64,000 bases of DNA. It comes from Mesorhizobium sp. M4B.F.Ca.ET.058.02.1.1. GTDB lineage: Bacteria > Pseudomonadota > Alphaproteobacteria > Rhizobiales > Rhizobiaceae. Shown here piece by piece: positions 46,145 to 54,076 of this stretch; positions within the stretch are counted from its first letter, which is position 1, and each line of letters opens with the position of its first letter. The notes under the pieces are model-generated. The model saw only the letters and a program-made list of their open reading frames with translations, searched no databases and was not told where the DNA came from. Location of the stretch: contig NZ_CP034450.1 in NCBI RefSeq assembly GCF_003952505.1, forward strand, positions 1,612,001 through 1,676,000, read 5' to 3'. Position numbers and translations under genes: made by a program.

Positions 46145-46789
46145 ATGGGCGCTCAATGCTGCGGAGCCGATCACGACAATCACCCGGCTACGGATGAAGA
46201 CGCATCATACAGGCGTGTTCTCTGGGCGGTGCTGGGTATCAACTCAGCAATGTTTGCGGTCGAGATCGGCGCTGGCGTTGCGGCTGGCTCTGCCTCGCTA
46301 CAGGCCGATGCGCTCGATTTCCTTGGCGACGCCGGCAACTACGCGATCAGTCTCTTTGTGGTTGGCATGGCGCTTCGCTATCGCGCCCTCGCAGCGCTGG
46401 TCAAAGGCGCAACCATGGGACTGTTCGCAGCCTGGGTCATAGGGATAGCGGTTTGGAACACGGTTCACGGCACGCTGCCAGGGGCCTTCACGATTGGCGC
46501 AGTCGGCTTTGCTGCCTTGCTTTCGAACGCTGCTTCATTTGGTCTTCTATGGGCCTACAGGAGCGGCGATGCGAATATGCGCTCTGCGTGGATTTGCACT
46601 TGCAACGACGTACTCGGCAACCTCGCTGTCCTGGCTGCCGCCGCTGGTGTCTTTGGAACCGGCTCCGGCTGGCCTGACGCAGCTGTCGCCGGCATCATGG
46701 CACCGCTCGCTATTCAAGGTGCAATCGTTGTCACCAGCCAGTCGCTTGCCGAGTTGAACAGCCGTCGCCCTATGTCGCCAGCTGAATAG
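46145..46789 (+). CDS. CDF-like cation transporter with altered metal sites
   Basis: A 214-residue membrane protein. The start at MGAQCCGADHDNHPATDEDA follows GGAGAT; ATGs at 46115 and 46139 are less likely. The N-terminus is Cys/His-rich. About five or six helices follow (LWAVLGINSAMFAVEIGAGV; GNYAISLFVVGMALRYRALA). The CDF transport sites are only partly kept: DALDFLGDAGN in helix 2 retains both Asp, but helix 5 reads CTCNDVLGNLAVL, losing the usual His/Asp pair. No C-terminal cytoplasmic domain is present. Metal and direction are uncertain. Confidence 0.8.
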   Translation: MGAQCCGADHDNHPATDEDASYRRVLWAVLGINSAMFAVEIGAGVAAGSASLQADALDFLGDAGNYAISLFVVGMALRYRALAALVKGATMGLFAAWVIGIAVWNTVHGTLPGAFTIGAVGFAALLSNAASFGLLWAYRSGDANMRSAWICTCNDVLGNLAVLAAAAGVFGTGSGWPDAAVAGIMAPLAIQGAIVVTSQSLAELNSRRPMSPAE

Positions 46790-46901
46790 GAGAACACGCT
46801 AGCCGAACTTCGGCTAGAGGCGCCCTGGCATTCGAAAACTGTGAATCGACAAGCGCGCCACTTCCTCGCCTGCTGACCCGGCAAACCAGGGAGGCGTAGA
46901 T

Positions 46902-47083
46902 ATGGCCTATTCATATCGGTGCAAGGACTACCCTGGAATGGATGCCTGTCCAGGATCGTTCACGGCTGAGACTGAACTCTGGAAACACATCGAGCTTCAC
47001 GCCGCCATCGCTCATCAGGAGAACCCGAGCAGTGGTCGCCGGAAGACCGGCAACAGGTGAAAAAGATCATTCAGGCCAGCTAA
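46902..47083 (+). pseudogene. DUF1059 small protein, frameshifted
   Basis: MAYSYRCKDYPGMDACPGSF and TAETELWKHIELHAAIAHQE are the DUF1059 blocks, after a GGGAGG site. The in-frame reading ends early as NPSSGRRKTGNR at 47060. The next frame reads EQWSPEDRQQVKKIIQAS and stops at 47083, the normal family ending. One base near 47030 is missing or extra. Its end overlaps the convergent MFS gene by 4 bp. Confidence 0.78.
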
Positions 47084-48330
47084 CCCTTGGCGGTCTGCTG
47101 CATTGCGATGGCAACAATCGCACCGGAGAGAAACGTCAAAGCGGCGATCGACGTGATCGCCCATGAGAGCCCGAAGCGATCGGCGATGAGGCCCGCGGAG
47201 AGCGCGCCGATCGCGTAGCCGAGGTCGCGCCAGAACCGATAAACGCTGAGCGAGCGGGCGCGCCAGCTTGGATGCGAGGCGTCGGAAACCGCGGCGATCA
47301 GGCTTGGATAGACCATTGCCGTTCCAAGGCCGAGCAGAAGGCTGCCGACGAGCCACCACTCGAACCGGCTGGTAGCCGCGGTGAGAAACAGGCCGCCGGC
47401 CTGAACCCACATTCCGGCGACGATCAGGCCTTTGCGACCCCAGCGATCGCTCAAGGGGCCGGTGACGATCTGCAGGATTCCCCAGGTCGCGGGGTAGATC
47501 GCCTTCAGGATGCCGATGCGCTCGACGCCAAGCCCGAAGGAGGCGAAGAACAATGGGAAAATACCCCAACTCATGCCGTCATTGAGATTGTTGATGAGGC
47601 CCGCTTGCGATGCCGCGAACAGATTGCGGTCCCTGAACGAGGTCAGTGCAAATACCTCCCGGAAGCTGATCGGCGCGGATTGTTGTCTGTGAGCGGATGC
47701 CTCCAGCCGGAGGTGGTCGCGCGTGTCGCGGATGAGCACGATCGACAGCACGGCGCCGATTACGGCGTAGCCTATGCCGAGATAGATGGGCACGGGACGC
47801 AGACCGTACCGCGAGGCAAGATAGCCGGTGAGAAACGCCGTCACGCCGACCGCCAGGTAACCGGCAAATTCATTGAGGCCGACGGCGAGGCCGCGCGATT
47901 TCGGGCCGACGAGATCGACCTTCATGATGACCGTCATCGACCAGGCGAGCCCCTGGTTGATGCCGAGCAGCGCATTGGCCGCAATCACCCATCCCCAGCT
48001 CGGGGCCCAGATGATCATGAACGGAACCGGCAAGCCGACAACCCAGCCGAGGACGAGAACGCGCTTGCGTCCCCAGGTGTCCGCGAGTTGGCCCGAGACC
48101 AGATTGGCAAGCGCCTTGACCACGCCGAAGCTGACGATGAAGGAGACGACGAGTGTCGTCGAGGCGATGCCGAACTCTTCCGACCCGATGAGCGGCACGA
48201 CTGTTCGTTCGAGCCCGACCATGCCACCGACGAAGGCGTTCACCAGCATGAGCAGGGCAAACTGCCGCCAGTTTTCCTTGAGCCCAAGCCTGACAGTCGA
48301 GCCTGGCGAAACTGATGCCCCCTCGTTCAT
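47080..48330 (-). CDS. MFS transporter in the persulfide-stress operon
   Basis: A 416-residue 12-helix MFS permease (FALLMLVNAFVGGMVGLERT; SGQLADTWGRKRVLVLGW as the family loop; GPLSDRWGRKGLIVAGMW in the second half). It starts 3 bp after the stop of the MBL-fold gene on the same strand, so both belong to one operon. In such clusters MFS or TauE carriers are thought to export sulfite or related ions; the substrate here is not shown by sequence. A short relic of a near copy lies at 45054-45113. Confidence 0.9.
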   Translation of the reverse strand: MNEGASVSPGSTVRLGLKENWRQFALLMLVNAFVGGMVGLERTVVPLIGSEEFGIASTTLVVSFIVSFGVVKALANLVSGQLADTWGRKRVLVLGWVVGLPVPFMIIWAPSWGWVIAANALLGINQGLAWSMTVIMKVDLVGPKSRGLAVGLNEFAGYLAVGVTAFLTGYLASRYGLRPVPIYLGIGYAVIGAVLSIVLIRDTRDHLRLEASAHRQQSAPISFREVFALTSFRDRNLFAASQAGLINNLNDGMSWGIFPLFFASFGLGVERIGILKAIYPATWGILQIVTGPLSDRWGRKGLIVAGMWVQAGGLFLTAATSRFEWWLVGSLLLGLGTAMVYPSLIAAVSDASHPSWRARSLSVYRFWRDLGYAIGALSAGLIADRFGLSWAITSIAALTFLSGAIVAIAMQQTAKG

Positions 48331-48333
48331 TGC

Positions 48334-49074
48334 TCAGGCCGCGGCGGCGGCGAGACCCGCGTTGGCGGCACGGTTGCGCGCCGCCTCCGGCGGCGGGGGC
48401 GGTATGTCCGCGATCATCGTGGCGACGAAAGTGTCCTCGTCATCAATGCGGAACGCCTTGTTGAAGCGCTTCTCGAAGCCAATCGTCGATGTCGGCTTGC
48501 CGCTGAGCGAGCGCCCGCAGACCGAGCCGGAGTAGGCGCCGGGCAGCACTTCGACGTGATCCGGCAGTTGCTTGAGGCGGCGCACGCTCGAAAACAGCGT
48601 CCGCGCGCCGTCCTCGGCACTGGTTGCAAGTTCGGTTCGTCCGAGATCGCCAACCATGAGAGTGTGGCCCGTCAGCACGAACCATGGCTCGGCCGCGCGT
48701 GTCCTGTCCGTGACCAGGAGCGAGATGTGCTCCGGCGTGTGCCCTGGCGTGTGCATGACGGTCATGGTCACGTTGCCGAGCTCGACTACCTCGCCGTCCT
48801 TGGCGCGTCGAAATGGGAAACCGGCTTCCGCGCCCTCGAACAGCATGTATTCCGCGCCGGAGGCTGCGGCGAGCGTCCGCCCGGCGGAAATGTGGTCGGC
48901 GTGGATGTGCGTATCGACCACATAGAGAATGCGCATGCCGGTCGCCTCGGCAACTCGAAGATAGGGCGCGATATCGCCTACCGGATCGACGACGGCGGCT
49001 GCCGACTTGCCTCCGCATCCGAACAGGTAGGATGCAGCGACGGGATCGGAATGGAGGAACTGACGGAGGATCAT
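48334..49074 (-). CDS. MBL-fold persulfide/sulfur dioxygenase (ETHE1/Blh type)
   Basis: A 246-residue metallo-beta-lactamase-fold enzyme. MILRQFLHSDPVAASYLFGC is the start; ATG at 49113 is disfavoured because it would overlap the operator. Metal ligands: DTHIHADHISAG (HxHxDH), HTPGHTPEH, and GDLGRTEL. The CGRSLSGKPTSTIGFEKRFN block is typical of persulfide dioxygenases, which oxidise glutathione persulfide to sulfite. It is divergent from an ArsR-rhodanese regulator and co-transcribed with an MFS carrier. Confidence 0.88.
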   Translation of the reverse strand: MILRQFLHSDPVAASYLFGCGGKSAAAVVDPVGDIAPYLRVAEATGMRILYVVDTHIHADHISAGRTLAAASGAEYMLFEGAEAGFPFRRAKDGEVVELGNVTMTVMHTPGHTPEHISLLVTDRTRAAEPWFVLTGHTLMVGDLGRTELATSAEDGARTLFSSVRRLKQLPDHVEVLPGAYSGSVCGRSLSGKPTSTIGFEKRFNKAFRIDDEDTFVATMIADIPPPPPEAARNRAANAGLAAAAA

Positions 49075-49104
49075 GACTCTTGCACTCCCTGCCTCGCCCG
49101 AGAT

Positions 49105-49130
49105 AACATTCAATTATTCTGCTGAATGTT
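49105..49130. promoter_or_regulatory. Inverted-repeat operator between the persulfide operon and its regulator
   Basis: AACATTCA (49105-49112), 10 bases, then TGAATGTT (49123-49130), a perfect 8-bp inverted repeat in the 72-bp gap between the divergent genes. AT-rich dyads of this kind are bound by ArsR-family persulfide sensors such as BigR and SqrR. Confidence 0.75.
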
Positions 49131-49146
49131 CCATCGAGAAGAATGC

Positions 49147-49815
49147 ATGTCAAGCATCGGACCAAAACAGGCGGTTTTCGCCAGCCTTGCCGAAGTGGCT
49201 CAAGCTCTCGGGCATGCGCACCGGCTGGAGTTGCTGGAGCACCTCGCCCAGGGTGAACGGAATGTCGAGGGGCTTGCGGCACGGGCGGGCCTCAGCTTTG
49301 CCAACGCCTCGCGCCACCTTCAGATCCTCCGGCGCGCGCACCTTGTCGAGGCGCGGCGGCACGGCAAGCATGTGCTTTACCGTCTTGCCGGAGATACCCA
49401 GGTGGTTGAGTTGATGAAGGCCTTGGGGCGCGTGGGCGAGAGGAACGTCGCCGAGGTCAATCGCGTCATGGCCGACTACTTCCACGCACGCGACGCGCTG
49501 GAGGCTGTGTCGCGCGAAGACCTTGTCTCAAGACTGCATGACGGTCTTGTCACGGTTCTCGACGTCCGGTCGGAGGACGAATTTGCGCTTGGACATCTTC
49601 CGGGGGCGCTCAACATTCCGCTCGCTGACCTTGAACGCCGGCTGGCGGAGCTTCCCGCCAACCGGGAGGTCATCGCCTATTGCCGCGGTCCTTATTGCGT
49701 TCTGTCCTTCGAGGCTGTCGCGTCATTGCGGGCGCGTGGGTATGTCGTTCATCGGCTCGAGGACGGCTACCCCGAATGGAAGGCTGCGGGCCTTCCGGTT
49801 GAGGTGGCGGCCTAA
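49147..49815 (+). CDS. ArsR-family regulator fused to a rhodanese domain
   Basis: A 222-residue fusion. The start at MSSIGPKQAVFASLAEVAQA is chosen over the ATG at 49126, which lies inside the operator. Residues 10-95 are an ArsR winged helix (LSFANASRHLQILRRAHLVE). Residues 125-222 are a rhodanese domain with VLDVRSEDEFALGHLPGALN and active loop CRGPYC. The ArsR part has no cysteine, unlike BigR/SqrR, so persulfide sensing would have to use the rhodanese cysteines. It probably represses the divergent dioxygenase-MFS operon. Confidence 0.9.
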   Translation: MSSIGPKQAVFASLAEVAQALGHAHRLELLEHLAQGERNVEGLAARAGLSFANASRHLQILRRAHLVEARRHGKHVLYRLAGDTQVVELMKALGRVGERNVAEVNRVMADYFHARDALEAVSREDLVSRLHDGLVTVLDVRSEDEFALGHLPGALNIPLADLERRLAELPANREVIAYCRGPYCVLSFEAVASLRARGYVVHRLEDGYPEWKAAGLPVEVAA

Positions 49816-49850
49816 GGTGGCCCCGCACCCTTGGGCCTTGTCCGGGACGG

Positions 49851-50498
49851 CTACGCCGGGATGGGCGCGGAATATTTGGCCTTCAGCCATGTGTTCGACG
49901 GTCCGCTGCTGTAGTGGCTGTCGGCGCGCTTCGAGACGATGCCTTCGAGCCCCATCTTCTCGGTGGCGCGGATGATCGCCAGCGCACTGCCCGCGAAATG
50001 CTCGCTGTACCGGATCTTGCCGAGGCCCGGCTCGACCAGTTGCCACAGCGCCTGCTTTCGCTGCAGCAGGGGCAAGGAGGCCAGATCGCGACCGTCGAGA
50101 TGGAGGATGTCGAAGGCGACGAACACCAGCCGGCTCGGCTCGTTCCAAATCGCGGCTTCCAGCGCAGGGCAATCGGGAGCGCCCTGCTCGCCTGGCACAA
50201 TGACCTCGCCGTCGATAATGGCAGCCCGGCATGGCAGCTCGACTTCCAGCGCGATGGGCCAGTATTTCGTGGTCCAGTCGCGGCCGTTCTTGCTGTAGAG
50301 GCGCACGCCGCCACTGTCGATGATGATCTGCGTCCGGTAGCCGTCGAGATAGACCTCGTGAACCCATCCCTCATCTTCGGGCGGCTGCTCGACCCGTGTC
50401 GGGATCTGCGGCGGAATGAACTCCAGCCGGCCGCTTTTGACCTTGGCTCGCTTACTCAATGACGCCACCTTTGACCGCCAGCGGCGGCTGATCGGCAC
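49851..50498 (-). CDS. LigD-like DNA ligase domain without the catalytic lysine
   Basis: A 215-residue protein matching only the adenylation domain of LigD ligases: FVAFDILHLDGRDLASLPLL (motif III region), EGIVSKRADS (motif IV) and TWLKAKY (motif V). Motif I, normally E-V/I-K-x-D-G-Y-R, reads VHEVYLDGYRTQ, so the lysine that takes AMP is replaced by Tyr. The OB-fold domain is absent. It should be unable to ligate. It may be a relic or a regulatory pseudoenzyme. No ku is adjacent; the ku/ligD relic is at the other end of the window. Confidence 0.85.
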   Translation of the reverse strand: MPISRRWRSKVASLSKRAKVKSGRLEFIPPQIPTRVEQPPEDEGWVHEVYLDGYRTQIIIDSGGVRLYSKNGRDWTTKYWPIALEVELPCRAAIIDGEVIVPGEQGAPDCPALEAAIWNEPSRLVFVAFDILHLDGRDLASLPLLQRKQALWQLVEPGLGKIRYSEHFAGSALAIIRATEKMGLEGIVSKRADSHYSSGPSNTWLKAKYSAPIPA

Positions 50499-50788
50499 AG
50501 GCAGCCGGACATTCCCCCAACCGGAACGCCTGCCGCCTGTGCCGAGCCCCCGCTAAGCCACTGTGGCCGAGCCCCCGCTAAGCCATCTCGAACATCTACG
50601 AACGAGGCCGGATTGTCGTTAGCTTCGCATCCCAATACTTATCCTGGCGTACATATCTTGCTCGGCACGGCGCTCCAGCGCCGTCCCGACTGGCCTGTGC
50701 CATCCAGGATTGCCGCAGGCCCCGCTCAGTCCCTTGGACAATTCGGGCGTTGGTCTTCCGGTAATGCCGGCCTGAAAGCCAATAGGCC
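50499..50788. other. Intergenic region with a short tandem duplication
   Basis: No gene is seen. GCCGAGCCCCCGCTAAGCCA occurs twice in tandem (within 50539-50560 and 50563-50585). The rest is unremarkable. Confidence 0.55.
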
Positions 50789-51145
50789 CTAGTCCATCAA
50801 AAGCACCAGGGCCGGATGCAGCTTCTTCAGATTCGGCAATGATTTCGATTGCCAGGGTATGTCGGGCGTTCCGCGCACGACGAGTCGAACATCGGGATGC
50901 TTGCGCACCTCGATGGTAAATTTCGCAAGCAGGTTGATGCCGGAAGAGTTGAGAAAGTGAAGGTCCTTCAAATTGAGCGTAATGGACGCGGGATTTGTGG
51001 CGAGAACGCCGGTCGCCAAAGCCATGATAGGCGCGCCGGCCTGTGAACTGGCGAGCCGCATTGAACCGTCGAAAAAAATATCGCTTCCTTCAATCCACAC
51101 GCGGTAGTCGTCGGTTTTGATTTCCATAGCCTGGCTTCGTTTCAT
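50789..51145 (-). CDS. STAS-like anti-sigma-antagonist-type protein (slr1659 family)
   Basis: A 118-residue single-domain protein: [20 protein letters not shown], then [20 protein letters not shown] with the Ser-Ser-Gly phospho-acceptor motif of partner-switch proteins, and [20 protein letters not shown]. It resembles cyanobacterial slr1659-type regulators, thought to be phosphorylated by the adjacent slr1658-type kinase and dephosphorylated by a PP2C phosphatase. It is the last gene of the operon and starts directly after the kinase stop. ATG at 51127 is an alternative start. Confidence 0.8.
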   Translation of the reverse strand: MKRSQAMEIKTDDYRVWIEGSDIFFDGSMRLASSQAGAPIMALATGVLATNPASITLNLKDLHFLNSSGINLLAKFTIEVRKHPDVRLVVRGTPDIPWQSKSLPNLKKLHPALVLLMD

Positions 51146-51706
51146 CTAGTTTTGAGTTTGCGAGATCGGTATGGAGGCATATGTCTCCAGGCAAACCCGA
51201 TCGCTTTCGTCCGCTGAGCTGAATATCCAGGCCAGGCGTGCGCCATAGTCGCTCATCAAAGTCAGCAGTCCGAGCCCGGAGCCCGACATGTCGGGGTTCG
51301 CGGCATTCGCTTCTATTCGCTGTATCAGCAGGTCCTTGGGATCGCCAACCGTGATGTCCGCCAGTAGACTTTGGAATTCGGATACGTTTTGACCGTCGAC
51401 GTCATTCGACACCTTGAGCTTGAAGCATTCCGAATCCATCGACGCCTCGATCACGATCTCACCTGGCGCGCGGAATTTGACAGCATTTTCGATGAGCTCG
51501 TTGACCAGATATCCGATGCTATGACGCACTTCCATGTAGTCATTGCGAGACGACTGAAAGCGCAACGCGAAAAGATCGGCGATGAAGTCCGAGGTTGTTG
51601 CGCAATGACGCCAACTCAGGTCGAGAGGTCCGTCGAACAGCCGCACGCGACTGACGTTCTCCCTCATCCCGATTGCAATGTCAGGGGTACCGAATAGCGC
51701 TGTCAT
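51146..51706 (-). CDS. GHKL-fold kinase-like regulator (slr1658 family)
   Basis: A 186-residue protein with a Bergerat ATP-binding fold: N-box YLVNELIENAVKFRAPGEIV near residue 68, and G-box NPDMSGSGLGLLTLMSDYGA near 140. There is no histidine-acceptor domain, as in anti-sigma kinases such as SpoIIAB/RsbW and SiaB-type kinases. It probably phosphorylates the downstream STAS protein. It starts 3 bp after the phosphatase stop. Confidence 0.82.
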   Translation of the reverse strand: MTALFGTPDIAIGMRENVSRVRLFDGPLDLSWRHCATTSDFIADLFALRFQSSRNDYMEVRHSIGYLVNELIENAVKFRAPGEIVIEASMDSECFKLKVSNDVDGQNVSEFQSLLADITVGDPKDLLIQRIEANAANPDMSGSGLGLLTLMSDYGARLAWIFSSADESDRVCLETYASIPISQTQN

Positions 51707-51709
51707 TGC

Positions 51710-54076
51710 CTACGTGTGCCTTATGATCACTAGGGTGATGTCGTCGTGGATCTTCTGGATTCCGATATGGGCCATCAGATCGTCGATGATACCGGTTTTG
51801 ATTTCCTCGGCGCTCCTGCCGTGACGTCTTTGCACGCTCTGGGAGAGCCGCTCGAACCCGAACAGTCTTTTGTTTTGGTCTTCCGCCTCGGTCACACCGT
51901 CGGTGTGCAGCACGATCACGTCGCCGCTCCCGAACTGGATGTCACGCGTGTCGATGAACTGCGAGATGTCGCTCTCCAGACCAACCGGCAGACCCAGATC
52001 AAGCGTATCAATGCGTTCGACTTCCCCATCCGCGCGCACGACGAGAACGTCCTCATGCTGGCCGGATAGCGTTACCCGCTCATCCTCGAAGTCAAGAAAG
52101 GCCAGCGAGAGATGCTTGTCGGTGTTGGTCCGCTCGATGTTCTTGTAGATTGCTTTGTTCAGCCGATTCAGAAACTGGTGCGGATCCGCTTCGTTGGTCT
52201 CCTGCAGCGCGCGCGCAACCGATTGGACCATCAGCATCAGCACGCCGCTCTCGAGACCATGGCCGGTCACGTCGCCGATGCCGATCTTGACCCGCGATCC
52301 GTTCCGCAGGACGTCGTAGTAGTCCCCGCCGACCTCGTCGGCCGGCCGCATGTAGGCTGCGATCTCCAGCCCCGGAATCGCTTCGAGTTCGAATGGTTTC
52401 GGCAAGACCATCATCTGGATCTGCCGGGCTACCGCGAGTTCGGCACCGAGGCGGACGTTCTCGTCCCGCAGCTTTTCGTTGAGCGCGGAAATCTCCAGAT
52501 TTGCGTCGCCGAGCTCCCTGGTTCGTTCGTCGACGAGTTGCTCGAGGTTCTCGGTATGAAAGCTGATCTCCTCAGCCATGCGGTTGAAGGCGATGCCTGC
52601 CGCTCCAACCTCGTCGCGCGTTGGAATGCTCACGCGCACGGAATAGTCCTTGGACTGGAGCCGCTGGGCGGCGCTGGCAAGCGACCTGAGGCCGGCGGTG
52701 ATGCGCTTCGAAATCCCGAGCACGGCCGCAAAGACAATCAGAAGCGAAACGACGATCGCGGCGACCTGGAAGATCAGGATACGATTGGTTGCGCGGGAAA
52801 TACTCTGTTGCGCGGCGACGAGAGACGCATAGATCTCCCGTTCGGGGACGACGATCCCGACCGACATCATTTCGGACTTGATCGGTCCCGAACTCCACAG
52901 ATTGGTCGGCTTCAACCTCTTGAGGACGACAATGTAGGGGACGCGTTCGCCGTTGTTGTCGAGCAGGATATGCTGAATGACACCGTCATTGTTCTGGTCG
53001 AGGGGCAGCGACGCGATGGCGGGCTGCGTGCTGCCACGCAGCGACCTCTCCAGGCCGGTGACGCCCTGCGTGCCTGCATCGCTCGATGAAGTCAGGCCGA
53101 TGATCGCCTGGCCCGACGGATTGATCGCCACCACGTTGCCGGTCGACATTGTGAGGAAGCCGAACCCGGTTTCGGCGATTTTCACACGTTCGACGACTTC
53201 CGCGAGCTGATCGAGCGTGATATCCGCCCCCGCCGTACCGGCGATACCGGTGCGATCTTGCGTCCACAACGGCTGGAAAAAGCTGACGATCAGCTTTCCC
53301 GTGATTGCATCGGTGTAAGGCGCTGTCTGGGTTATGTCGTCAGGGACCGGACGGGAGGCTGGATCCCTGGCCCATTGCTGCCACGACCCATAGATTCCCG
53401 GAAAGAAGAACTCCCAGAACTCCGCCTTGTTGTGGCCCGGATAGAGCCGGTCGAAGGTCTGTGCCTGGTCCGTATAGGGCACCGTCCTGAAGATCGGCCG
53501 TTCCTTTGGACCAATATAGTACATCTGCAGTTTGGACGCCCCGCTGGCCATGAGGGTCGGCGCGACGAGATCGATCACGGTACTGTCTTCTATTTCCTTC
53601 TCGACGCCCGGCAACGGATTGTGGTCGGCCCCCAATAGGTAACCCCAGACACTTATCACGGATGGCGAGCCCGGCAGATTCTGCGCCCAATCGCCCTTGG
53701 TGTCGTAGACGACCTTCACGGAGCCGGGCGCCTGATGCGACAGCGTCGCTCCGACCTGTTGCTGCCTGCCTGGGTCGTCGATCTGGGCCTGCAGCACGCC
53801 GGCCAAGGCCTTGACGTCCCCGTGAACGCGATCGAGCAGCAGGTCGACACTTAAGGCCGTCGATTCGGCATAGGAGCGAATGTATTCCTGGTTTGCGGTC
53901 GTCAGGCCCTCACCGACTTCCGACGTGGCATCGCGCGACAGCTTTTGAACGTTCCAAAGCGCCAGGCCACCGCTCATCAGGAGGTCGAACAGCACCGCGC
54001 CACCAACGACCAGTACGAATTTCGCTCGAAAGGAGCGCATGCCGAAGCGTGGTGTAGGCTCAGCGTCGGCTTTCAT
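51710..54076 (-). CDS. Membrane sensor PP2C (SpoIIE-type) phosphatase
   Basis: A 788-residue protein. MKADAEPTPRFGMRSFRAKF leads into helix 1 (FVLVVGGAVLFDLLMSGGLA). An extracytoplasmic dCache-like sensor spans about 45-390 (GYLLGADHNPLPGVEKEIED; VSFFQPLWTQDRTGIAGTAG). Then come helix 2 (ILIFQVAAIVVSLLIVFAAV), HAMP, a short coiled coil (EQLVDERTRELGDANLEISA) and the PP2C/SpoIIE domain with VGGDYYDVL, IGIGDVTGHGLESGVLM and VLHTDGVTEAED. This is the SiaA plan: a signal drives dephosphorylation of a STAS partner. Its ATG overlaps the preceding methyltransferase stop (ATGA). Confidence 0.9.
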   Translation of the reverse strand: MKADAEPTPRFGMRSFRAKFVLVVGGAVLFDLLMSGGLALWNVQKLSRDATSEVGEGLTTANQEYIRSYAESTALSVDLLLDRVHGDVKALAGVLQAQIDDPGRQQQVGATLSHQAPGSVKVVYDTKGDWAQNLPGSPSVISVWGYLLGADHNPLPGVEKEIEDSTVIDLVAPTLMASGASKLQMYYIGPKERPIFRTVPYTDQAQTFDRLYPGHNKAEFWEFFFPGIYGSWQQWARDPASRPVPDDITQTAPYTDAITGKLIVSFFQPLWTQDRTGIAGTAGADITLDQLAEVVERVKIAETGFGFLTMSTGNVVAINPSGQAIIGLTSSSDAGTQGVTGLERSLRGSTQPAIASLPLDQNNDGVIQHILLDNNGERVPYIVVLKRLKPTNLWSSGPIKSEMMSVGIVVPEREIYASLVAAQQSISRATNRILIFQVAAIVVSLLIVFAAVLGISKRITAGLRSLASAAQRLQSKDYSVRVSIPTRDEVGAAGIAFNRMAEEISFHTENLEQLVDERTRELGDANLEISALNEKLRDENVRLGAELAVARQIQMMVLPKPFELEAIPGLEIAAYMRPADEVGGDYYDVLRNGSRVKIGIGDVTGHGLESGVLMLMVQSVARALQETNEADPHQFLNRLNKAIYKNIERTNTDKHLSLAFLDFEDERVTLSGQHEDVLVVRADGEVERIDTLDLGLPVGLESDISQFIDTRDIQFGSGDVIVLHTDGVTEAEDQNKRLFGFERLSQSVQRRHGRSAEEIKTGIIDDLMAHIGIQKIHDDITLVIIRHT

